This document shows, piece after piece, positions 1-5,508 of a stretch of DNA of 5,508 bases. The position numbers and the translations under genes were made by a program. The notes beneath the pieces were generated by a model. The model saw nothing but the letters and a program-made list of their open reading frames with translations, was not told the DNA's origin and ran no database searches. The stretch is from positions 1-5,508 of the forward strand of contig JBBSIG010000175.1 in NCBI GenBank assembly GCA_038232215.1, read 5' to 3'. Each line of letters starts with the position of its first letter. Position 1 is the stretch's first letter. This stretch comes from JBBSIG01 sp038232215. GTDB taxonomy: Bacteria; Actinomycetota; Thermoleophilia; Gaiellales; Gaiellaceae.

Positions 1-98
1 ACGACCTTGCCGCAGTGAACCTCGCAGCGCAGGCACTCGAGCTCGTCCTGCGGATGGAGCGGGAGCTCGCTCGTGCGCTCGTCGCGTAGCTGGGACAC
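1..98 (-). CDS. Possible small Cys/His-containing protein, N-terminal part only (runs off left edge)
   Basis: A minus-strand frame opens with GTG at 98-96 and stays open to the window edge, giving 32 full codons plus two bases. The visible protein begins MSQLRDERTSELPLH and is hydrophilic and acidic. It ends in a cluster ECLRCEVHCGK (Cys22, Cys25, His28, Cys29) that could bind a metal. Support for coding: 29 of 32 codons end in G or C, better than the competing plus-strand frame 3-89 (22 of 28). A promoter-like CACAAT lies 6 nt upstream of the GTG, the same geometry as at the antiporter gene. A TTG at 134-132 is an alternative in-frame start, but the added residues look non-coding. It would be transcribed divergently from the antiporter gene, sharing a 107-bp intergenic region. 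I do not recognise the family; a zinc-ribbon or other metal-binding start is only a guess. Confidence 0.42.
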   Translation of the reverse strand, partial: MSQLRDERTSELPLHPQDELECLRCEVHCGKV

Positions 99-104
99 CC
101 CTAG

Positions 105-134
105 ATTGTGAGGTCGGAGCCCGGGTGACCGCAA
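105..134 (-). promoter_or_regulatory. Candidate promoter for the divergent small gene
   Basis: Read on the minus strand, TTGCGG (134-129) and CACAAT (110-105) are separated by 18 nt. The -10-like box ends 6 nt before the GTG at 98, so the transcript could begin at the start codon and have no leader. No Shine-Dalgarno sequence is visible. The -35 match is poor (3 of 6 to TTGACA), and the call leans on the -10 spacing seen also at 194-206 and 1321-1334. Confidence 0.3.
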
Positions 135-166
135 GACTTGATCTTTGCGGCGCCTGCTGCTAAGCC

Positions 167-178
167 ACCGCCGGCGGT
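167..178. promoter_or_regulatory. 12-bp perfect palindrome upstream of the antiporter gene
   Basis: ACCGCCGGCGGT is a perfect inverted repeat with no spacer. It lies 16-27 nt upstream of the TACGCT box and so covers the expected -35 region of the antiporter promoter. A dimeric repressor or activator could bind here. GC-rich palindromes occur by chance in such DNA, so this is a candidate operator only. Confidence 0.25.
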
Positions 179-193
179 CGAGAGAAGACCGTC

Positions 194-199
194 TACGCT
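194..199 (+). promoter_or_regulatory. Candidate -10 box of a leaderless promoter for the antiporter gene
   Basis: TACGCT fits the actinobacterial TANNNT -10 consensus and ends 6 nt before the GTG at 206, placing the likely transcription start at or next to the start codon. There is no purine-rich ribosome binding site before the GTG, which agrees with leaderless initiation. No convincing -35 hexamer is seen 16-18 nt upstream. Confidence 0.42.
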
Positions 200-205
200 A
201 GAGCC

Positions 206-1246
206 GTGGCGAGGAAGCTCCTGTGGGCCTCGCTCGCCCTCGCGCCCGTCACCTTCGTCGTCGACCTCGCCTTCCACCCGGGGAAGACGGCTCTCTTCGT
301 CCTCGCCGCCGCCTCGCTCGTCCCGCTCGCCTGGCTGATCGGAGAGGCGACCGAGCACGCGGCCGAGCACACCGGCGCACGCGTCGGCGGCTTCCTGAAC
401 GCGAGCTTCGGGAACGCTCCGGAGCTGATCATCGCCCTCCTCGCGGTGGCGGGCGGGCTGCCGAACGTCGTGCGGGGCTCCCTCACCGGAAGCATCGTCT
501 CGAACATCTTGCTCGTCCTCGGCGCGGCGCTCGCCTTCGGGGGCCGCGGAGAGCTCGATCGCCGCTCCCTGCTCGTGCAGCTCGGGCTCGTGGTCGCCGC
601 CGTCCTCGCCTACCTCGTCCCCTCCGTGCCGGGCTGGACGGGCGATCCCGAGCGGCACTCACTCGTGGTCGCGACGATTCCGATCTCGGTGCTGCTCCTG
701 CTGCTCTACGTCGGCTTCACGGCCCAGCGCCTCCGCCGGCACCGGCACCGGCATACCGCCGGCACGAGCGAGCCGTCAGGCTGGACCCTGAGGACGGCAC
801 TCGCAGTGCTCGCGCTGGCGACGCTCGCCACCGCGGTCGTCAGCGAGATCCTGGTGCACTCGCTGGACGCGTTCGCAGAGGCCGCCGGGCTCTCCGACTT
901 CTTCGTCGCCGCGGTCGTGGTCGCGATCGTCGGCAACGCGGCCGAGCATGGCGGCGCGGTCGTGATCGCGAGCCGCGGGAAGCTGAAGCTCGCGACGGAG
1001 ATCGCGATCTCCTCGAGCGCCCAGGTCGGGCTGCTCGTCGCACCCGCGGTGGCGCTGATCTCGCTCGCGGTGAGACCCGCGCTGCCGCTGACGTTCCGGC
1101 CGATCGAGATCGCCGCCATGGGCGGGGCCGCCCTCTTCGTCGGGCTCGTCGTCGCGGACGGCCGCTCGCGGCGCTGGGAGGGCTTCATGCTGATCGCCGT
1201 CTACGCCGGGATCGTCGTGGGCTTCCTGCTCGCGGGCGATCGCTGA
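206..1246 (+). CDS. cax: Ca2+/H+ antiporter, CAX branch of the CaCA superfamily
   Basis: An integral membrane exchanger of 346 aa, the usual size for bacterial CAX proteins, expected to export Ca2+ (possibly other divalent cations) from the cytoplasm in exchange for H+. Both alpha-repeat signatures are present. Repeat 1 spans residues 61-84 and contains FGNAPE, with the ion-binding acid Glu73. Repeat 2 spans about 241-280 and contains VGNAAEHGG, with Glu247, followed by the typical SSSAQVGLLVAP. These glutamates match the two paired acidic residues that bind Ca2+ in characterised CAX proteins. About 11 hydrophobic segments are visible, the first starting at residue 4. The two halves are joined by a basic, His-rich linker (RLRRHRHRH, 175-183). 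The GTG start is forced: an in-frame TAA lies at 161-163 and no start codon falls between. The gene stands alone with its own promoter-like box. The family is certain; ion preference is inferred. Confidence 0.94.
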   Translation: MARKLLWASLALAPVTFVVDLAFHPGKTALFVLAAASLVPLAWLIGEATEHAAEHTGARVGGFLNASFGNAPELIIALLAVAGGLPNVVRGSLTGSIVSNILLVLGAALAFGGRGELDRRSLLVQLGLVVAAVLAYLVPSVPGWTGDPERHSLVVATIPISVLLLLLYVGFTAQRLRRHRHRHTAGTSEPSGWTLRTALAVLALATLATAVVSEILVHSLDAFAEAAGLSDFFVAAVVVAIVGNAAEHGGAVVIASRGKLKLATEIAISSSAQVGLLVAPAVALISLAVRPALPLTFRPIEIAAMGGAALFVGLVVADGRSRRWEGFMLIAVYAGIVVGFLLAGDR

Positions 1247-1285
1247 CCGCGGAGGCGGCGGCGCGGGTGACGATCTAGTGACAGC

Positions 1286-1302
1286 CTCGGTTGACAACCG
1301 AG
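1286..1302. promoter_or_regulatory. 17-bp inverted repeat (candidate operator) before the ABC operon
   Basis: CTCGGTT-GAC-AACCGAG is a perfect 7-bp inverted repeat around a 3-bp centre, and it contains a TTGACA hexamer (1291-1296). Its centre is 40 nt upstream of the ATPase GTG, so it covers the -35 region of the proposed promoter. The TTGACA is 24 nt from the TAGGCT box, too far for a standard -35/-10 pair. This favours a regulator-binding site over a promoter element. It could also form a short hairpin at the end of the antiporter transcript, but no T-run follows, so an intrinsic terminator is less likely. Confidence 0.38.
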
Positions 1303-1320
1303 AAGGGCGCGCGCGTCCCG

Positions 1321-1326
1321 TAGGCT
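1321..1326 (+). promoter_or_regulatory. Candidate -10 box of a leaderless promoter for the ABC operon
   Basis: TAGGCT matches TANNNT and ends 7 nt before the GTG at 1334. No Shine-Dalgarno sequence precedes this start. The sequence between box and start (ctgcggc) leaves no room for a normal leader, so transcription probably starts at or beside the GTG. No -35 hexamer is found at 16-18 nt spacing. Confidence 0.42.
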
Positions 1327-1333
1327 CTGCGGC

Positions 1334-2077
1334 GTGAGCGCGGTCGCCCTCGAAACGGTGCTCTCGGCCGTCGATCTCTCGCGCCGCTACGGCCAGGGGG
1401 AAACGGCCGTCGACGCGTTGCTCGACGTCTCGCTCGACGTCGCACGGGGCCGACTCACCGCAGTCATGGGCGCGTCGGGCTCCGGCAAGTCGACCCTGAT
1501 GCACCTCCTCGCCGGCCTCGACCGGCCGACCTCCGGCGAGGTGACGATCGACGGCACGCCGATCACGAAGCTCAGCGACACCGAGCTGACGAAGCTGCGC
1601 CGCAAGCACATCGGCTTCATCTTCCAGTTCTTCAACCTCCTCCCCATGCTGAGCGCCGAGGAGAACGTCCTCCTGCCGCTCTCGATCGCCGGGCAGAAGC
1701 CCGAGGACGGCTGGCTCGACGAGCTCCTCGGCAAGGTCGGTCTGAGCGACCGTCGCACGCACCGTCCCTCCGAGCTCTCCGGCGGTCAGCAGCAGCGGGT
1801 CGCGATCGCGCGGGCGCTCGTGTCGCGACCGACAGTCGTCTTCGCCGACGAGCCCACCGGCAACCTCGACTCGGCCACGAGCGACGACATCCTCGACCTG
1901 CTGCGCAACTCCGTCGACGAGTACGGCCAGACGACCGTGATGGTCACCCACGACTCGCGCGCCGCCGCGATCGCCGATCGCATCCTCTTTCTCGCCGACG
2001 GCCGTATCGTCAAGGATCTGGGCACGTCGGACCCGACGGAGGTGCTGCAGGTCATGAACGAGCTCAACGCGGCGTGA
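1334..2077 (+). CDS. ABC transporter ATP-binding protein, LolD/MacB type
   Basis: The 247-aa cytoplasmic ATPase that powers the permease encoded immediately downstream. All nucleotide-binding motifs are intact: Walker A GASGSGKS (46-53), Q-loop Gln98 in FIFQFFNLLP, signature LSGGQQQR (148-155), Walker B VVFADE (168-173) with catalytic Glu173, D-loop NLDS (177-180) and switch His206 in VTHD. The FQFFNLLP and EPTGNLDS wording is typical of the MacB/LolD/FtsE subfamily that partners FtsX-fold permeases. Length is normal for a single-domain ATPase. The GTG start is the first possible one after an in-frame TGA at 1292-1294. It overlaps the permease gene by 4 bp, so the two are surely co-transcribed and probably translationally coupled. 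The substrate is not determined by this subunit. Confidence 0.97.
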   Translation: MSAVALETVLSAVDLSRRYGQGETAVDALLDVSLDVARGRLTAVMGASGSGKSTLMHLLAGLDRPTSGEVTIDGTPITKLSDTELTKLRRKHIGFIFQFFNLLPMLSAEENVLLPLSIAGQKPEDGWLDELLGKVGLSDRRTHRPSELSGGQQQRVAIARALVSRPTVVFADEPTGNLDSATSDDILDLLRNSVDEYGQTTVMVTHDSRAAAIADRILFLADGRIVKDLGTSDPTEVLQVMNELNAA

Positions 2078-4638
2078 TCACCGTCGCGCTGCGAGGGCTC
2101 GCAGGCCGAAAGCTGCGTGCCCTCCTCACGGCGCTCGCGATCGTGCTCGGCGTCGCGATGATCAGCGGCACGTACGTCCTCACGGACACGATCTCGAAGG
2201 CCTTCGACACGATCTTCACCGAGTCGTACCGGGGCACGAGCGCGGTCGTCAGCGGTCGCTCGGCCTTCGAGGCGAGCAGCGACAACGGCGGCATCGCGAC
2301 CGGCCAGACGTTTCCCGAGGACGTGCTGGAGCGGGTGCAGAAGCTCCCGGGCGTCGCCGCCGCGATCGGCGGGGTCGCCGACGAGACGCAGCTGATCGGT
2401 CGCGACGGCAAGGCGATCGTCCACGGCGGCGCCCCGAACCTGGGCTTCAGCGTCGACCCCTCCCAGCCCCGCTTCAACTCGCTCACCCTCGTCTCGGGAG
2501 CCTGGCCCTCGGGCGACGGCCAGGTCGTGATCGACGAGGCGACCGCCAAGGACGACGGCTTCGACGTCGGCGACTCGATCGGCGTCCAGGCCCGCGGCCC
2601 AGTGCGCAAGTTCAGGGTCATCGGCCTCGTCAAGTTCGGCTCGGTGGCCTCGATCGGCGGCGCGACGCTCGCCGGCTTCAACCTGCCGACCGCTCAAAGG
2701 CTCTACGACAAGACGGACCGGCTCGACCAGGTCCGCGTGGCGGCGAAGGACGGAGTCTCGCCGAAGCAGCTCGTGGCGCAGATCCGGCCGGTCCTGCCGC
2801 AGACAGCGCAGGTGCGAAGCGGCTCCGCGCAGGCGAGCTCGGACGCCAAGGACGTCACGGGATTCATTTCCTTCCTGCAGGGCTTCCTGCTCGCGTTCGG
2901 CGGGATCGCGCTCTTCGTCGGCAGCTTCGTGATCGCGAACACGCTCTCGATCACGATCGCCCAGCGCACGCGTGAGTTCGCGACCATCCGGACGCTCGGC
3001 GGCTCGCGCCGGCAGGTGCTCACGTCGGTCGTGGTGGAGGCGCTCGTGCTCGGCGTGCTCGCCTCGCTGATCGGCCTCTTCCTCGGCCTCGCCCTCGCCA
3101 AGGGCCTGAACGCGCTCTTCGTCGCCTTCGGGATCGACCTGCCCCAGAGCGGGCTCGTCTTCGCCACGCGCACGATCGTCGTCAGCCTGCTCGCCGGCAT
3201 CCTGATCACGCTGCTCGCGAGCCTCCGGCCCGCGCTCCGTGCCACTCGCGTGCCCCCGATCGCCGCGGTGCGCGAGGGAGCCACGCTGCCGGAGGGCCGC
3301 TTCGCGCGTCTCAAGCCGTACGGAGCGGTCGCGCTCGCGGGCCTCGGCCTGCTCGCGCTCGTCTACGGCCTCTTCCGGAACGGGCTCGGCACGACGCAGG
3401 TGCTGCTCTGGATGGGGCTCGGCGCGGTCCTCGTCTTCTTCGGCGTCGCCCTGTTCGCCTCCAAGCTCGTGCGGCCGCTCGCCGCCGTGCTCGGGTGGCC
3501 CGCGACCCGGATCGGAGGCGCTGCGGGCACCCTGGCGCGCGACAACTCGGCCCGGAATCCCGCTCGCACCGCCGCGACGGCCTCGGCCCTCATGATCGGC
3601 CTCGCCCTGGTCACGCTCGTCGCCGTCCTCGGCCAGGGCATCCGCTCGACCTTTACGAACTCGGTCGACGAGCTGTTCGTGTCCGACTACGCGATCACGG
3701 CCGAGAACAACTTCTCGCCCATCCCGATCAGCGCGGGCAAGGCGGCCGCCAGCGCGCCGGGGGTCGAGGTGGCGGCGAGCGTGCGCGCCGGAGACGCCCG
3801 AGCGTTCGGCAAGACCGAGTTCCTGACCGGGGTCGACCCGGGCATCGGCCAGGTCCTCGACATCTCCTGGAAGCAGGGCTCGGCGACCGTGCCCGCCCGG
3901 CTGGGAGAGGACGGCGCCTTCGTCGACGACGGCTACGCGAAGAAGCATCGGCTGACGATCGGGTCGCCGCTGCGGATCCTGACCCCGAGAGGCGAGACGC
4001 TGCCGCTCCGGGTGGAGGGGGTCTTCGATCCTCCGGCCGGCGGGTCCCCGTTCGGGACGATCACGATCTCGAGCCGTCTCTTCGACGAGCACTACTCCCA
4101 GCCGAAGAACGTCTACACGTTCCTGAAGGCGCGCGGCGGCATCACCGACGCGAACACGCACAGGTTCGACCGGGCGCTCGCGGGCTTCCCGAACGCCAAG
4201 GTGCAGACGCGTCAGGAGTTCAAGGACAATCAGATCGCCGGCCTCAGCCAGATCCTGAACATCCTCTACGTGCTGCTCGCCCTCTCGGTCGTCGTGAGCC
4301 TGTTCGGAATCGTCAACACCCTCGTCCTGACCGTCTTCGAGCGGACGCGCGAGCTCGGCATGCTGCGCGCGATCGGCATGACGCGCCGCCAGGTGAGGCG
4401 GATGATCCGGCACGAGAGCGTCGTGACGGCGCTGATCGGAGCTGTGCTCGGGATCGCGCTCGGGGTCGCGCTCGGCGGGCTGCTCGTCGCGCGCGTCGAC
4501 TTCATCGAGTTCGCGCTTCCGGTCGGCTCCCTGGTCGTCTTCGCGATCGCCGCCGTGGTGGTGGGGATCCTCGCCGCAATCCTGCCCGCCAGGCGGGCGG
4601 CGCGGCTCAACGTCCTGCAGGCGCTGCAGTACGAGTAG
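2074..4638 (+). CDS. FtsX-like ABC transporter permease, duplicated (10-TM) form
   Basis: The 854-aa membrane subunit of the ABC system. Hydrophobic segments lie at about 14-36, 266-292, 315-346, 365-386, 416-434, 441-465, 501-523, 727-755, 784-810 and 816-839. Two large extracytoplasmic MacB_PCD-like domains sit at about 38-265 and 524-726. The two FtsX cores are recognisable duplicates: RTREFATIRTLGGSRRQV (298-315) and RTRELGMLRAIGMTRRQV (757-774), the cytoplasmic coupling regions after TM2 and TM8. A single chain thus replaces the two permeases of a MacB or LolCE pair, plus two central helices. The C-terminus (ARLNVLQALQYE) is normal for the fold. The start is GTG in a GTGA overlap with the ATPase stop, without its own clear ribosome binding site, and the N-terminus MITVALRGLAGRKLRALLT is typical of actinobacterial members. 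Known relatives move lipoproteins, peptides or antibiotics, or transmit force to envelope enzymes. No regulator, sensor kinase or periplasmic adaptor gene is adjacent, so the substrate is unknown. Confidence 0.95.
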   Translation: MITVALRGLAGRKLRALLTALAIVLGVAMISGTYVLTDTISKAFDTIFTESYRGTSAVVSGRSAFEASSDNGGIATGQTFPEDVLERVQKLPGVAAAIGGVADETQLIGRDGKAIVHGGAPNLGFSVDPSQPRFNSLTLVSGAWPSGDGQVVIDEATAKDDGFDVGDSIGVQARGPVRKFRVIGLVKFGSVASIGGATLAGFNLPTAQRLYDKTDRLDQVRVAAKDGVSPKQLVAQIRPVLPQTAQVRSGSAQASSDAKDVTGFISFLQGFLLAFGGIALFVGSFVIANTLSITIAQRTREFATIRTLGGSRRQVLTSVVVEALVLGVLASLIGLFLGLALAKGLNALFVAFGIDLPQSGLVFATRTIVVSLLAGILITLLASLRPALRATRVPPIAAVREGATLPEGRFARLKPYGAVALAGLGLLALVYGLFRNGLGTTQVLLWMGLGAVLVFFGVALFASKLVRPLAAVLGWPATRIGGAAGTLARDNSARNPARTAATASALMIGLALVTLVAVLGQGIRSTFTNSVDELFVSDYAITAENNFSPIPISAGKAAASAPGVEVAASVRAGDARAFGKTEFLTGVDPGIGQVLDISWKQGSATVPARLGEDGAFVDDGYAKKHRLTIGSPLRILTPRGETLPLRVEGVFDPPAGGSPFGTITISSRLFDEHYSQPKNVYTFLKARGGITDANTHRFDRALAGFPNAKVQTRQEFKDNQIAGLSQILNILYVLLALSVVVSLFGIVNTLVLTVFERTRELGMLRAIGMTRRQVRRMIRHESVVTALIGAVLGIALGVALGGLLVARVDFIEFALPVGSLVVFAIAAVVVGILAAILPARRAARLNVLQALQYE

Positions 4639-4650
4639 CGGTTGGAGGGC

Positions 4651-5508
4651 TCAGGCGCGCGCGAGCACGCCGAGCGCCAGCGGGATCAGCTCGATCGCCT
4701 GGTCGACGTCCTCGTCCGAGACGTCGAGGTGCGTGACCGCCCGCAGGACGCCGGGCCGAACGGTCGCGGACAGACCGACCCCGTCCGCGTGCAGCCGCGC
4801 CAGGGCGTCGGCCGACGTGAGCCTGAGCGCGCCGACGTCGAGCTGGACGAAGTTCGTCTCGACGCGCTCGAGCTCGACCGGCAGGCCCGAGGCGGCGAGG
4901 CCCTCCGCGAGCCGGCGCGCCCGCCGGTGGTCCTCGGCGAGGCGCTCGACGTTGTGGTCGAGGGCGTAGACGCCCGCGGCCGCCACGATGCCCGCCTGGC
5001 GCATGGCGCCGCCGAAGAGGTGCTTCCCGCGCCGTGCCTTCGCCATCAGCTCGTGCGAGCCGGCCAGGAGCGCGCCGAGCGGGCAGCCGAGCCCCTTCGA
5101 GAGGCAGAGGGTGACCGTGTCGAAGTGACTGCCGATCTCCGCCGCGGGAACGCCGAGCGCCACGGCCGCATTCAGTACCCGCGCGCCGTCCAGGTGGAAG
5201 CGGAGGTCGAGCTCGCGACACGTCTCGGCGAGCGCCTCCAGCTCCCCGAGCGGCCACACCCGTCCGCCGGAGGAGTTGTGGGTGTCCTCGACCGCGACGA
5301 TACGCGTGCGCGGCATGTGCCCGCTGCGGGGATCGCGCATCGCGGCTCGGACCTGCGCGGGCGAGAACCTGCCCGCGACCCCGGGCAAGGCGCGCATGAC
5401 GAGGCCCGAGAGCGCGGCCGGTCCGCCCTGCTCGTTGATCAGGATGTGGGAGCCCTCCTCGGCGAGCAGCTCGTCGCCGGGCTCGCCGAGGATGCGCACG
5501 GCGATCTG
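4651..5508 (-). CDS. ltaE: Low-specificity L-threonine aldolase, 5' end beyond window
   Basis: A cytosolic PLP enzyme of the beta-eliminating lyase family (aspartate aminotransferase fold) that splits L-threonine or L-allo-threonine to glycine and acetaldehyde. The frame is open through the right edge: 285 residues are visible, starting QIAVRILGEPGDEL, which matches the family's NQIA...RPGDE segment. Typical proteins are about 340-350 aa, so roughly 55-65 N-terminal residues are outside. The GTG at 5499 is an internal valine, not the start. Counting from the first visible residue: GSHI with His21, EDTHN with His77, HLDGAR (105-110) with PLP-contacting Asp and Arg, CLSKGLG with Lys138 as the Schiff-base lysine, GGAMRQAG (166-173) with Arg170, and C-terminal VTHLDVS. 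All key positions are intact. It is convergent with the permease gene, and only 12 bp (4639-4650), holding no visible terminator, separate the stop codons. Stereospecificity (threonine versus allo-threonine) cannot be read here. Confidence 0.94.
   Translation of the reverse strand, partial: QIAVRILGEPGDELLAEEGSHILINEQGGPAALSGLVMRALPGVAGRFSPAQVRAAMRDPRSGHMPRTRIVAVEDTHNSSGGRVWPLGELEALAETCRELDLRFHLDGARVLNAAVALGVPAAEIGSHFDTVTLCLSKGLGCPLGALLAGSHELMAKARRGKHLFGGAMRQAGIVAAAGVYALDHNVERLAEDHRRARRLAEGLAASGLPVELERVETNFVQLDVGALRLTSADALARLHADGVGLSATVRPGVLRAVTHLDVSDEDVDQAIELIPLALGVLARA

Noticed and set aside
3..89. Plus-strand frame ending in TAG at 87-89, possible C-terminus of an upstream gene
   Set aside because: Only 22 of 28 codons end in G/C against 29 of 32 for the minus-strand frame, which also has a start and promoter-like box. 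It cannot be fully excluded without sequence to the left.
1247..1268. Possible hairpin CCGCG...CGCGG just after the antiporter stop as a terminator
   Set aside because: The stem is only 5 bp around a 10-nt loop with no T-run, as expected by chance in GC-rich DNA.
1291..1326. TTGACA and TAGGCT as a standard -35/-10 promoter pair
   Set aside because: The spacer is 24 nt, well beyond the usual 16-19 nt, so the hexamers are unlikely to be used together by a housekeeping sigma factor.
776..1951. A minus-strand open frame of 391 codons across the antiporter/ATPase junction
   Set aside because: It has the same charged low-complexity composition, crosses two well-supported genes and their promoter region, and shows no recognisable motif.
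1786..4413. A minus-strand open frame of 875 codons antisense to the permease and the end of the ATPase gene
   Set aside because: Its product is a monotonous run of Arg, Glu, Asp, Gly and Ala with no domain signature, as expected when high-GC codons are read in antisense. The plus-strand frames there encode clear ABC transporter subunits.
3495..4736. A plus-strand open frame of 413 codons in a second frame over the permease 3' half
   Set aside because: Arg/Gly/Asp-rich shadow translation; it overlaps the in-frame permease transmembrane segments and runs into the 3' end of the opposite-strand aldolase gene.
5497..5499. GTG as the start codon of the threonine aldolase
   Set aside because: The frame continues through the window edge (Gln-Ile-Ala before it), matching an internal segment of the family, and the protein would lack its conserved N-terminal part.

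Overview
This 5.5 kb window is very GC-rich bacterial DNA with strong G/C preference at third codon positions, and every start codon that can be seen is GTG. Two or three of the starts have no Shine-Dalgarno sequence but carry a TANNCT-like -10 box 6-7 nt upstream, the pattern of leaderless transcripts. Together with the actinobacterial look of the ABC permease, this points to Actinomycetota. A deep-branching class such as Thermoleophilia is possible, but that is inference and not shown by the sequence.

Layout: (1) 1-98, minus strand: the probable start of a small unrecognised gene with a Cys/His cluster, running off the left edge. (2) 99-205: a divergent promoter region with a 12-bp perfect palindrome. 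(3) 206-1246, plus: a complete CaCA/CAX-family Ca2+/H+ antiporter. (4) 1247-1333: a short intergenic region with a 17-bp dyad and a -10 box. (5) 1334-4638, plus: a two-gene operon encoding a LolD/MacB-type ABC ATPase and a large duplicated FtsX-type permease, joined by a 4-bp GTGA stop/start overlap. (6) 4651-5508, minus: a PLP-dependent low-specificity threonine aldolase, convergent with the permease and cut by the right edge, so about 55-65 N-terminal residues are missing.

The ATPase and permease clearly form one membrane machine; its substrate cannot be told from the sequence. The antiporter and the aldolase have no evident functional link to it. No RNA genes, mobile elements, CRISPR arrays or frameshifts were seen. 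I find no convincing undescribed system. The points most worth following are the leaderless promoter architecture, the palindromes over both promoter regions, and the cysteine-containing divergent gene.
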